A stretch of DNA of 64,000 nucleotides from JAFAGO01 sp031987605 (GTDB taxonomy: Bacteria; Bacteroidota; Bacteroidia; Flavobacteriales; Weeksellaceae), in NCBI GenBank assembly GCA_031987605.1, contig DALZZF010000003.1, positions 277,460 through 341,459 on the forward strand, in the 5' to 3' direction. Positions 16,185 to 24,020 of the stretch are shown here, piece by piece. Position 1 is the stretch's first letter. Each line of letters starts with the position of its first letter. The notes beneath the pieces were generated by a model. That model was not told the DNA's origin. It searched no databases and worked only from the letters and a program-made list of their open reading frames with translations. A program made the translations under genes and the position numbers.

Positions 16185-17540
16185 ATGAACATCTTAAACA
16201 CCTATCAAAACTTCTATTTCGTCGGGATCGGCGGAATCGGGATGTCGGCTTTGGCGCGGTATTTCAACTCTACCGGACGAAAAGTTTTGGGTTATGATAA
16301 AACCCAAACCAAACTTACATCAGCATTGCTTTCGGAAGGTATTGAGATTGTATTTGAAGATAAAATCGATGTTCAAATCGAAAACCTGAGCAAAGAAAAC
16401 ACTTTGGTTATTTACACGCCTGCCATTAAAAAACTGGGAATTTTAGAGCATTTTATGGAAGGCGGATTTTCGGTGATGAAACGAGCAAAAGTGCTGGGTC
16501 TCATTACGGAAGATACACAATGTATTGCCATTGGTGGCACACACGGAAAAACCACAACATCCTCATTGGTTGCATATTTGTGCAAAGAAGCCAATCTTCC
16601 GTTCTCGTGTTTTTTGGGTGGAATTTCGGAAAATTTAAAATCAAATTTCTATTACAACGGCAACGAAATTTCTGTGGTAGAAGCGGATGAATACGACCGC
16701 AGTTTCCTGAATCTTTTCCCCGATTGGGAAATCATCACTTCGATTGATGCCGACCATTTGGATATATATGGAGACAAAACCCATATCGAACAAAGTTTCC
16801 GCGAATTTGCAGCATTAGCCGAAAACAGCAATCAGCGTTTCGTAAGAAAAGATGTGGATATCCGAATGCCACATAAAACGTATGCCGTAAATGAAGAAGC
16901 CGATTTCTATTCCGACAGTCTGAAAATGGTAGGTGATACCATGTATTTCACCTTTCACAACGAAAATGATTCGGTGGATTTCAGCTGGCAGATCCCTGGA
17001 ATTCACAATGTGGAAAATGCCACCGCTGCAATCGCATTGCTGCATACAATGGGCGTGGATTACGAAACTTTAAAACGCGGAATAAAAAATTTCAAAGGAA
17101 TAAAAAGAAGATATACCAAACATATTTTTGCGAACGGAAAAATTTATATTGATGATTATGCGCATCATCCTACCGAACTGAATGCCGTTATCGGTTCTAT
17201 AAAAACCTTTTATCCGGACAAAAAATTATTGATCGTTTTTCAGCCGCACCTATTCAGCAGAACACGAGATTTTGCCGACGGTTTTGCAGAAAGTTTAAGC
17301 AAAGGAGACGATTTATTGTTGCTGGATATTTATCCGGCACGTGAACTTCAGGAGAATTTTCCGGGAATCACATCCAAATGGTTGGCAGAAAAAATCAATA
17401 CCGATAAAAAAGAAGTATGTACGTTGAATGAAGCATTTGATAAAATAAAAACAAAAAATTTCGATGTCCTTTTAACCGTTGGTGCCGGAAATATTGATAC
17501 ACTTTCCGACGGAATAGTTGATTGGCTTTCGAAAGTTTAG
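16185..17540 (+). CDS. murC: UDP-N-acetylmuramate:L-alanine ligase MurC
   Basis: The 451-aa Mur ligase starts the stem peptide by adding L-alanine to UDP-MurNAc with ATP. The start region FVGIGGIGMSALA (about residues 12-24) is the MurC nucleotide-sugar loop. The ATPase loop is AIGGTHGKTTTSSL near residue 110, followed by EADEYDRSF, DADHLD, the C-terminal DDYAHHPTE, and FQPHLFSRTRDF. GTHGKT rather than GTNGKT is characteristic of MurC. It follows murG by 77 bp. Active Mpl and MurC share this fold, but the cluster position favours MurC. Confidence 0.95.
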   Translation: MNILNTYQNFYFVGIGGIGMSALARYFNSTGRKVLGYDKTQTKLTSALLSEGIEIVFEDKIDVQIENLSKENTLVIYTPAIKKLGILEHFMEGGFSVMKRAKVLGLITEDTQCIAIGGTHGKTTTSSLVAYLCKEANLPFSCFLGGISENLKSNFYYNGNEISVVEADEYDRSFLNLFPDWEIITSIDADHLDIYGDKTHIEQSFREFAALAENSNQRFVRKDVDIRMPHKTYAVNEEADFYSDSLKMVGDTMYFTFHNENDSVDFSWQIPGIHNVENATAAIALLHTMGVDYETLKRGIKNFKGIKRRYTKHIFANGKIYIDDYAHHPTELNAVIGSIKTFYPDKKLLIVFQPHLFSRTRDFADGFAESLSKGDDLLLLDIYPARELQENFPGITSKWLAEKINTDKKEVCTLNEAFDKIKTKNFDVLLTVGAGNIDTLSDGIVDWLSKV

Positions 17541-17615
17541 TTTAAAATAACAGATGTTTTTGCCAATAAAAAATGAATAAAAACTTTGAGAACCCTATGT
17601 TCCAAAAATAGATAA

Positions 17616-18605
17616 ATGAAAAACAAATACAGAATACTAAAAATTGCAGTCACGGTAATCCTTCTCGGGTTTCTGCTGAGTTTCTCTTTGAAGCGGTTCA
17701 GCAAGCAGAAGATTACAGATGATAAAGTATCTGTAAAATTAAACGATGGAAATCCGGTGTATTTTGTAGATGAAAAAGAGATTAAATCCTTAGTGCAAAA
17801 AGAAAATCCATCCGGAAAAATAGGCGATCTTGAAATTCCCGAATTAGAAAAAAAACTGAATAAAAATCCTTACATCGATAGCGCAAATGTATATCTGAAC
17901 CTCAACGGTAATCTGAACCTTGATATCAAGCAGCGCGTTCCGGTTTTCAGGATCAACTATCAGGGAAAAGATTTTTATGTGGATGATAAAGGAATGGAAT
18001 TTCCGATTTCCCGAAACTTTTCTTATCCGTGCATGCTCGTTACCGGAAATGTGAAACCTTCGGAATATGAAAAGCTGGCAGAACTGGTAAAATATATTGA
18101 TAAGGATGATTTCAGCAAAAAATATTTCATTGGAATTTCCAAAGAAAAAGGAAGTTACAATCTGCTCACCAGCGAAGGAAATTATAAAGTTGAAATCGGT
18201 GATCTGGATAATATCGAATTCAAAACCAAAGGATTTAAAACTTTTGTGGAAAAACATCTGGTCTTTACAGATCCTCAGAAATACAGTAAAATTTCAGTAA
18301 AGTACAACAACCAGATTGTCACCACACTGAATCCTTATTTCGCCGAAAACGATAGTATTCTTCAGGTTGGAAAAAAGGAACTCGCAAAAGCTCCTGAACT
18401 TGCCGAGAAAAAAGAAGAAACCCGAAAAACCACTGGAGCAGAACATAAACCGGCAGCTAAAAAACCGGAAAAAGCAAAATCTGCCTCCACAAAAAAAGCG
18501 GAATCCAAACCAAAGAAAAAGGAAACCTCACAAAAAAAGGAAGCCAAAAAAACCACTTCCAAAACAGAAAAGCCCAAAACAAAGGCAAAAATTAAAATAG
18601 AATAA
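17616..18605 (+). CDS. ftsQ: Cell division protein FtsQ with Lys/Ala-rich C-terminal tail
   Basis: The 329-aa bitopic protein links FtsL/FtsB to other divisome members. It has a short basic cytosolic start, one membrane helix at about residues 9-24, a POTRA-like region (about 55-110, including LEKKLNKNPYIDSANVYLNLNG and LDIKQRVPVFRI) and the FtsQ beta domain. From about residue 250 to the end the sequence is a low-complexity tail of Lys, Ala, Glu, Thr and Pro (runs such as KKPEKAKSASTKKAESKP), predicted disordered and strongly basic, lying in the periplasm. E. coli FtsQ (276 aa) has no such tail. It is followed by ftsA after 23 bp. Confidence 0.92.
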   Translation: MKNKYRILKIAVTVILLGFLLSFSLKRFSKQKITDDKVSVKLNDGNPVYFVDEKEIKSLVQKENPSGKIGDLEIPELEKKLNKNPYIDSANVYLNLNGNLNLDIKQRVPVFRINYQGKDFYVDDKGMEFPISRNFSYPCMLVTGNVKPSEYEKLAELVKYIDKDDFSKKYFIGISKEKGSYNLLTSEGNYKVEIGDLDNIEFKTKGFKTFVEKHLVFTDPQKYSKISVKYNNQIVTTLNPYFAENDSILQVGKKELAKAPELAEKKEETRKTTGAEHKPAAKKPEKAKSASTKKAESKPKKKETSQKKEAKKTTSKTEKPKTKAKIKIE

Positions 18606-18628
18606 AACAAATCAAATCGATATACACA

Positions 18629-19987
18629 ATGGAAAATCAAGAGTATTCAGTAGGACTGGACATCGGGACAACGAAGATTGTCGCGATTGTCGGCAGGCGA
18701 AATGCTCACGGGAAAATTGAAGTTCTCGGAGTAGGACGTGCCAAAAGTCTTGGCGTTCACAAAGGAATTGTGAACAACATTTCGCAAACCATCACTTCCA
18801 TCAAAACTGCCGTGGAAGAAGCAGAAAAAAGTGCAGGCGTTCCAATCCGTAAAGTAACGGTCGGGATTGCTGGCAAACACATCCGTTCCCTTCAGCATTC
18901 GGATTATATTATGCGGGAAAATCCCGAAACCTTCATCACCGAAGATGATATAGAAAAACTGAAAGATCAGGTAAAAAAATTAGTTATGCTTCCGGGCGAA
19001 GAAATCATTCATGTTCTTCCACAGGAATACAAAGTGGATTCCGAGGGCGAAATTCACGAACCGGTAGGAATGCACGGGAAACGTCTTGAAGCCAACTTTC
19101 ATGTCGTTGTAGGACAAATGGGAAGCATCCGCAATATTGCCCGTTGCGTAAAAGAAGCCGGACTTGAAATGGAAGCCCTTACGCTGGAACCTTTGGCCTC
19201 TTCCGAAGCGGTTTTAACCAAAGAAGAAAAAGAAGCCGGAGTGGCCATTGTAGATATTGGCGGCGGAACAACGGATATTGCAATTTTTAAAGACAATATT
19301 ATCCGTCATACCTGCGTAATTCCTTACGGTGGCGGAATTATTACCGAAGACATCAAAGAAGGATGTTCTATTATTGAAAAGCACGCGGAACAGTTAAAAG
19401 TGAAATTCGGATCTGCCATTCCGGATATGGAAAAAGAATCCACTTTTGTTACCATTCCCGGTTTGCACGGAAGACCGGACAAAGAAATTTCACTGAAAAC
19501 TTTGGCACAAATCATCAACGCGAGAGTAGAAGAAATTCTGGAAATGGTGAATACCGAACTGAAAGCCTATGGCGCATTCGAACAGAAGAAAAAACTGATT
19601 GCAGGAATTGTACTTGCAGGAGGAGGTTCCAACCTGAAAAATCTTCGTCAGCTCGCCAATTACACGACTGGTTTCGATAGCCGCATCGGTTTTGCAAACG
19701 AATATGTAGCGAATGATAAAAACCAGTTTTTAAAAGGTCCGGAATTTGCCACATCAATCGGGCTTCTGATGGAAAGTTTGAAAATCAGAGATAAAAAATC
19801 TGTGGAAAACGAACCTCAGCCTGTTGAAGCAAAAGTGGAAAAAGAAACCATTTCAATTTCTCAACCTCAGCAAACCGAAGAAGTAAAACCTCAGATTGCA
19901 GCAGAAATTACAAAAGGCAGAAGCAAACCGACTTTTGGGCAGGCATTAATGGAAAAAGTAAAAAAGTTTTTCGAAGAAGTAGAATAA
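18629..19987 (+). CDS. ftsA: Cell division protein FtsA
   Basis: The 452-aa actin-family protein tethers FtsZ to the membrane. The phosphate-1 loop GLDIGTTKIVAIVG is at residues 9-22, the SHS2/1C domain follows (about 80-165), phosphate-2 VDIGGGTTDIAIF is at about 207-219, and the adenosine loop GIVLAGGGSNL comes later. After about residue 390 there is a Glu/Lys/Gln-rich linker and then a C-terminal amphipathic helix (ALMEKVKKFFEEV) that should be the membrane-targeting sequence. It is 23 bp after ftsQ and 33 bp before ftsZ. Confidence 0.96.
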   Translation: MENQEYSVGLDIGTTKIVAIVGRRNAHGKIEVLGVGRAKSLGVHKGIVNNISQTITSIKTAVEEAEKSAGVPIRKVTVGIAGKHIRSLQHSDYIMRENPETFITEDDIEKLKDQVKKLVMLPGEEIIHVLPQEYKVDSEGEIHEPVGMHGKRLEANFHVVVGQMGSIRNIARCVKEAGLEMEALTLEPLASSEAVLTKEEKEAGVAIVDIGGGTTDIAIFKDNIIRHTCVIPYGGGIITEDIKEGCSIIEKHAEQLKVKFGSAIPDMEKESTFVTIPGLHGRPDKEISLKTLAQIINARVEEILEMVNTELKAYGAFEQKKKLIAGIVLAGGGSNLKNLRQLANYTTGFDSRIGFANEYVANDKNQFLKGPEFATSIGLLMESLKIRDKKSVENEPQPVEAKVEKETISISQPQQTEEVKPQIAAEITKGRSKPTFGQALMEKVKKFFEEVE

Positions 19988-20020
19988 TTAAATCCTTTAA
20001 AAGAATATAAAATTAAAGTT

Positions 20021-21862
20021 ATGGAAGGAATTACATCTCAAGGGTTTTCGTTCGATTTACCGAAAGGAAATTCTTCTATTATAAAAGTAATCGGTGTTGG
20101 CGGCGGCGGAAACAACGCGCTGAAACACATGTACGAAAAAGGAATTCACGGGGTAGATTTCATCATCTGCAATACCGATGCACAAACACTGGACAATAAT
20201 CCGGTGGCCAATAAAGTTCAGCTTGGGCTCACCATGACGGAAGGTCTTGGTGCCGGTGCAGATCCTGAAGTGGGAGAAAAAGCCGCTATTGAAAGCATTG
20301 ATGATATTAAAGCATCTTTGGGGCAAAACACCAAAATGGTTTTTATTACAGCCGGAATGGGCGGTGGAACCGGAACCGGTGCCGCTCCAGTAATTGCAAA
20401 AGTAGCAAAAGAACAGGGAATTCTTACCGTAGGTATCGTTACCGTTCCATTCAGTTTTGAAGGAAAAAGAAGATTGGATCAGGCAGAAATCGGATTGGAA
20501 AAACTGAGAAACAATGTGGATTCATTAATTGTCATCAATAATGATAAACTCAGACAGCAATTTGGAAATCTCGGTTTCAAACAAGGATTTTCCAAAGCCG
20601 ATGAAGTATTAACCAACGCTGCAAAAGGAATGGCAGAAGTAATCACCGGATATTTTGATGTAAACATCGACTTCCGTGATGCCAAATCCGTATTGCAGAA
20701 TTCCGGAACTGCATTGATGTCGACCGGAACTGCCTCCGGAGAAAACAAAGCCGAAGAAGCCGTAAGAAAAGCTCTGGATTCTCCATTGCTGAATGACAAT
20801 AAAATCACCGGCGCGAAAAATGTTCTCCTCCTTATCCGAAGCGGAAACGAAGAAGCAACAATGGACGAAATCGGCTTAATCAACGATTATATCCAGAAAG
20901 AAGCCGGAAATACAGCCGACATTATTTTCGGTGTTGGAACCGATGAAGAATTGGGCGATGCAATCAGTGTTTTGGTGATTGCAACAGGATTTTCCAAAGA
21001 TAATATGAAACACGCCGGTCCTTCTGAAAAAATCAAATATAATCTTCATGATGAAGTGGCAAGAGAAGAACGCGCTTCTCCTTTCCGCTCAAAAACAGAA
21101 CGTGAGGAAACACCGAAAGCCGAGCAGAAAGAGGGGAGAAATCTTTTCCGTCTTGATGGTGAAACCGATGGAAACACCCCTCAATTCAGTGTAGCTCATA
21201 CTATTGCAAAACAAATCATTGAAGAAGAAACCTCTACACAGGTTCATTATTTTGATGAAGATGCACAAGGTGATGAACCGGAAGAAGAATTCAATCTTTT
21301 CTCTTTTTCAGATTTTGAAGAAGAAACCCAATCGTTTTCTTTTGAAGTGGAAGACCACCCGCTGAACAAAACCGAAATAACCAAAGAAGAAAAACCAGTT
21401 CAGGTGAATTTTTCTTTAAATGATGCCGAGGACGAAGTAGAAGAAACTTCAATTGAACCGGCTTTTCAGGAAAAAAACATCCCGGCTGTTGAAAATTTCG
21501 TAAAAGAAACTCCGAAAGCGGAAGAACCAGTACCACACAAAACCGAAGAGGTAAAAGAAGAAACCACCACTACTTCTTTTGTGGACAGCACTTCAGGTTT
21601 CACTTTCGTGAATAAAACAACCGATCACAATCAGGACGAAAAAATTCATGAAAGAAGAAACAAACTGAAAGAATTCAATTCCAGATATCAGGTTCTGGAA
21701 AACGAAACCGATTTTGAAACAGTTCCGGCATTCAAACGCAAAAACATCAATATCGATGGGGAAAATGCTTCCGGACAGAAAATCAACTCCTACCTTTCTG
21801 AAAACGAAAGAGGGCAGATTCACGTTCGTGAAAACCGTTTCTTAAACAAAGATGTTGATTAA
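20021..21862 (+). CDS. ftsZ: Cell division protein FtsZ with a long acidic linker
   Basis: The 613-aa tubulin-like GTPase forms the Z ring. The GTPase domain has GVGGGGNNAL near residue 24 and the tubulin signature AGMGGGTGTGAAPV at about residues 108-121, and the globular part ends near residue 330 (FSKDNMKHAG). About 260 residues of Glu/Thr/Lys-rich linker follow, far longer than the ~50 residues in E. coli, then a conserved C-terminal peptide (VRENRFLNKDVD) of the flavobacterial type that should bind FtsA. FtsZ proteins near 600 aa with long linkers are, as I recall, usual in Flavobacteriia. Confidence 0.96.
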   Translation: MEGITSQGFSFDLPKGNSSIIKVIGVGGGGNNALKHMYEKGIHGVDFIICNTDAQTLDNNPVANKVQLGLTMTEGLGAGADPEVGEKAAIESIDDIKASLGQNTKMVFITAGMGGGTGTGAAPVIAKVAKEQGILTVGIVTVPFSFEGKRRLDQAEIGLEKLRNNVDSLIVINNDKLRQQFGNLGFKQGFSKADEVLTNAAKGMAEVITGYFDVNIDFRDAKSVLQNSGTALMSTGTASGENKAEEAVRKALDSPLLNDNKITGAKNVLLLIRSGNEEATMDEIGLINDYIQKEAGNTADIIFGVGTDEELGDAISVLVIATGFSKDNMKHAGPSEKIKYNLHDEVAREERASPFRSKTEREETPKAEQKEGRNLFRLDGETDGNTPQFSVAHTIAKQIIEEETSTQVHYFDEDAQGDEPEEEFNLFSFSDFEEETQSFSFEVEDHPLNKTEITKEEKPVQVNFSLNDAEDEVEETSIEPAFQEKNIPAVENFVKETPKAEEPVPHKTEEVKEETTTTSFVDSTSGFTFVNKTTDHNQDEKIHERRNKLKEFNSRYQVLENETDFETVPAFKRKNINIDGENASGQKINSYLSENERGQIHVRENRFLNKDVD

Positions 21863-21880
21863 AAGAATTTAATAATACAT

Positions 21881-21927
21881 CAATGTAATCATGTGCGCCA
21901 TTGCTGGATTTTTGCATGATTACATTG
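21881..21927. other. 13-bp perfect inverted repeat between ftsZ and yqeY
   Basis: CAATGTAATCATG (21881-21893) and CATGATTACATTG (21915-21927) are exact inverted copies around a 21-nt loop. There is no good T-run after it, so it is more likely an mRNA-stabilising hairpin, a weak terminator or a small repeat than a strong terminator. Confidence 0.6.
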
Positions 21928-21943
21928 GTAAATTTTTATAAAA

Positions 21944-22390
21944 ATGAGTTTAGAAAATACCATTAACGAGGCGATTAAAACCGCCATGAAAGAAAAGGAT
22001 AAAGTAGCACTCGATTCGTTGCGTGCGGTAAAATCCCAGATTCTCCTTCTGAAAACCGAAGCGATTGGAGCAGAAGTTTCCGCAGAACAGGAAATTGCCA
22101 TTCTTCAGAGAATGATTAAGCAGCGTAAGGATTCTTTCGAACAGTTTACCACGCAGGGAAGAAATGACCTGGCCGAAGTGGAAGAAGCCCAGATGAAAGT
22201 CATTGAAAAATATCTTCCCAAACAACTTTCTCCGGAGGAGCTGGAGACAGAAATTAAAAAAATCATTTCCGAAGTTGGTGCTGAAACCATAAAAGATCTC
22301 GGAAAAGTGATGGGAACTGCTTCAAAAGCACTTGCCGGAAAATCCGATGGAAAGAGCATTTCCGAAACCGTGAAAAGGCTTCTTTCTTAA
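21944..22390 (+). CDS. GatB/YqeY domain-containing protein
   Basis: The 148-aa soluble helical protein is of the YqeY type (MSLENTINEAIKTAMKEKDKVALDSLR start, ILQRMIKQRKDS, VIEKYLPKQLSPEEL, GKVMGTASKALAGKSDG near the end). The domain resembles the tRNA-binding tail of GatB amidotransferase subunits. The biochemical role of stand-alone YqeY is not settled. It lies 81 bp after ftsZ and ends at a terminator, so it probably closes the dcw transcript. Confidence 0.88.
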   Translation: MSLENTINEAIKTAMKEKDKVALDSLRAVKSQILLLKTEAIGAEVSAEQEIAILQRMIKQRKDSFEQFTTQGRNDLAEVEEAQMKVIEKYLPKQLSPEELETEIKKIISEVGAETIKDLGKVMGTASKALAGKSDGKSISETVKRLLS

Positions 22391-22400
22391 ACCCCGCATA

Positions 22401-22431
22401 AAAATCAAAAGTTTAAAACGTTTGATTTTTT
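22401..22431 (+). terminator. Intrinsic terminator at the end of the dcw cluster
   Basis: AAAATCAAA pairs with TTTGATTTT, followed by further T residues, 10 bp after the yqeY stop. Confidence 0.75.
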
Positions 22432-22462
22432 GCATCTAATTTTTAAAGGATACTAACCTTTG
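22429..22462 (+). promoter_or_regulatory. Promoter-like pair upstream of a terminator
   Basis: TTTG (22429-22432) and TAACCTTTG (22454-22462) are 21 bp apart, close to the Bacteroidota -33/-7 layout though with three bases instead of two inside the -7 motif. A transcript would start near 22468 and meet the terminator at 22477-22510 about 45 nt later. Confidence 0.4.
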
Positions 22463-22476
22463 CATATCGATTTGAA

Positions 22477-22510
22477 AAGCCCGCAGCCTTTATGGTTTCG
22501 GGTTTTTTTT
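22477..22510 (+). terminator. Strong hairpin terminator in the bacilliredoxin leader region
   Basis: AAGCCCG (22477-22483) pairs with CGGGTTT (22499-22505), with an inner GCC/GGT helix, then an unbroken T-run. It lies 120 bp upstream of the bacilliredoxin ATG and could end a very short RNA or attenuate the downstream gene. Confidence 0.65.
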
Positions 22511-22585
22511 GTGCCAAAACGTCGCAATAGATATTTGGTATAGAATTGATAGAATAAAGAAAGACGGAATTTTGGAATTTATCAT

Positions 22586-22593
22586 TAATTTTG
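22586..22593 (+). promoter_or_regulatory. Putative -7 element of the bacilliredoxin gene
   Basis: TAATTTTG matches TANNTTTG and lies 36 bp upstream of the ATG at 22630, downstream of the terminator, so the gene can be expressed independently. Confidence 0.45.
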
Positions 22594-22629
22594 TCTGTCA
22601 GTTTTTTAAACATTAAATACTTAATTAAT

Positions 22630-23040
22630 ATGTACCCACAAGAACTTGTATCGCCGATGAAGGCAGAATTAACGGATAAAGGATTTGAAGATTTAACCAG
22701 CGCACAGTCTGTAGACGATGCTCTAAAACAACCGGGAACCACACTTTTGATGGTAAATTCTGTTTGCGGTTGTGCAGCCGGAGCAGCAAGACCGGGCGTT
22801 TTGTATTCTTTAACAGGCGATAAAAAACCGGATCATTTGGTAACTGTTTTTGCAGGTTTTGATACCGATGCCGTAGTAGAAGCGAGAAAACACCTTGCTC
22901 CATTTCCTCCAAGTTCACCTGCGGTAGCACTTTTTAAAGATGGTGAACTGGTACACATGCTGGAAAGACATCATATTGAAGGAAATCCTGCCGGTGCAAT
23001 TGCAGCCAATCTTCAAGCTGCTTATGACGAATATTGTTAA
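22630..23040 (+). CDS. BrxA/BrxB-family bacilliredoxin (YphP/YqiW, DUF1094)
   Basis: The 136-aa thioredoxin-fold protein has the unusual CGC active site in MVNSVCGCAAGAARP (C46-G47-C48), the hallmark of YphP/YqiW proteins. In Firmicutes these reduce mixed disulfides between proteins and bacillithiol. Bacteroidota homologues are widespread, and bacillithiol biosynthesis has been described in some, so the low-molecular-weight thiol here is an inference. The late APFPPSSPAVALFKDGE segment carries the cis-Pro loop. The ATG at 22630 begins the conserved MYPQELV start; an upstream GTG lies in the promoter region. It ends at a strong terminator. Confidence 0.9.
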   Translation: MYPQELVSPMKAELTDKGFEDLTSAQSVDDALKQPGTTLLMVNSVCGCAAGAARPGVLYSLTGDKKPDHLVTVFAGFDTDAVVEARKHLAPFPPSSPAVALFKDGELVHMLERHHIEGNPAGAIAANLQAAYDEYC

Positions 23041-23059
23041 ACTAAAATTTTAGTTTAAC
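23036..23059. repeat. 24-bp perfect palindrome, copy 1
   Basis: The palindrome is centred on CTAAAATTTTAG and overlaps the bacilliredoxin stop codon. Its inner 20 bp (TAAACTAAAATTTTAGTTTA) recur exactly at 47335-47354. Confidence 0.75.
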
Positions 23060-23060
23060 A

Positions 23061-23100
23061 AAAAAAAGAGTTGAATCAAAAATGATTCAACTCTTTTTTT
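23061..23100 (+). terminator. Intrinsic terminator of the bacilliredoxin gene
   Basis: GAGTTGAATCA pairs perfectly with TGATTCAACTC (11 bp, extended by A/T pairs), followed by a T-run. Confidence 0.9.
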
Positions 23101-23111
23101 CTTTATTGGAA

Positions 23112-23151
23112 AAAGATAGCGCACCTGCGGCGCGCCCCCAATCCTATCTTT
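23112..23151. repeat. Inverted-repeat element in the bacilliredoxin-msrA gap
   Basis: AAAGATAG (23112-23119) and CTATCTTT (23144-23151) flank a GC-rich core containing GCGC...GCGC. It sits next to the GGAGAGG repeat at 23190 in the 275-bp convergent gap, which holds no gene. Confidence 0.45.
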
Positions 23152-23189
23152 CAAATTATAATAAACGACTTATCTTTTTTCGTATGTTT

Positions 23190-23234
23190 CCTCACCCCCA
23201 ACCCCTCTCCAAAGGAGAGGGGAGCTGAAACCGC
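23190..23234. repeat. GGAGAGG hairpin repeat, copy 3 (intact)
   Basis: CCTCACCCCCAACCCC is followed by CTCTCC-AAA-GGAGAG and GGGAGCTGAAACCGC. It is the most complete of the three copies in the window (the others are at 364-456 and, reversed, 14933-14969). Confidence 0.8.
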
Positions 23235-23315
23235 TTATTTTATTTCTCACACAGATTGCATTCCTTGGGAATACATCGATGTTGTGCTTAAATTTTGGTT
23301 ATGGGATCATGTTGC

Positions 23316-23960
23316 TTATTTCAGCCAACCCAATTCAGCATAATGTTTTTTGAATTTTTGGATTTTTGGTCCTACAACAGCGCTGCAGTACGGTTGGTTA
23401 GGATTAGCATTATAATATCCCTGATGATACGTTTCTGCTGGCCAGAATTTTGAAAATTTGGCAAATTCGGTGACGTACTTTCCATGCCATCTTCCGGATT
23501 TTTCAGATTCCTGTAATGCTTGTTCGGCTTTGGATTTTTCGGCATCATCCTTATAAAAAATAACGGAACGGTACTGAGTTCCAATATCATTTCCCTGACG
23601 GTTCAACTGTGTGGGATCATGGAGGAAGAAGAACACATCCATCAACTGTTCATACGAAATAATGTCGGGATCATAGGTAATTTGAACCACTTCTGCATGC
23701 CCTGTATTCCCGGTGCAAACTTCCTCATACGTTGGATTTTGGGTAAATCCTCCGGAATATCCGGAAACAGCACTTTCCACACCTTTCAGCATATTGAAGC
23801 AGCTTTCCACACACCAGAAACAGCCTCCTCCGAAAGTGACCTGCTGTAAATTTGTATTGTTGTTCATTTTTTGATTGTTGTTCTGCAAAGTTAATTTCTT
23901 TTCCTGCCCGTTGCAGGAAATCATTAAAAAACCGATGACTAAAAGAAGGAATTTATTCAT
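23316..23960 (-). CDS. msrA: Lipoprotein peptide-methionine (S)-S-oxide reductase MsrA
   Basis: The 214-aa enzyme reduces the S-epimer of methionine sulfoxide in proteins. The catalytic motif GGGCFWC has C47 (nucleophile) and C50. Further family blocks are SGYSGGF, HAEVVQITYDP, FFFLHDPTQLNRQGNDIGTQYRS and YHQGYY. The first 16 residues form a lipoprotein signal (FLLLVIGFLMISC), so it should be lipid-anchored in the periplasm or at the surface. The ATG at 23960 is chosen because it begins that signal. It is monocistronic, and its msrB counterpart is about 21 kb away (45150-45677), also a lipoprotein. Confidence 0.93.
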   Translation of the reverse strand: MNKFLLLVIGFLMISCNGQEKKLTLQNNNQKMNNNTNLQQVTFGGGCFWCVESCFNMLKGVESAVSGYSGGFTQNPTYEEVCTGNTGHAEVVQITYDPDIISYEQLMDVFFFLHDPTQLNRQGNDIGTQYRSVIFYKDDAEKSKAEQALQESEKSGRWHGKYVTEFAKFSKFWPAETYHQGYYNANPNQPYCSAVVGPKIQKFKKHYAELGWLK

Positions 23961-23975
23961 TTCCGCAGATACCAA

Positions 23976-23999
23976 CAAAAAACGCACCTTACGGTGCGC
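23976..23999 (-). terminator. Intrinsic terminator of the ROK kinase gene
   Basis: On the minus strand CGCACC pairs with GGTGCG around a short GTAA-type loop, followed by six T residues, about 20 bp after the kinase stop. It lies just upstream of the msrA start. Confidence 0.8.
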
Positions 24000-24020
24000 T
24001 GAACTATTGTTATTATCTAT

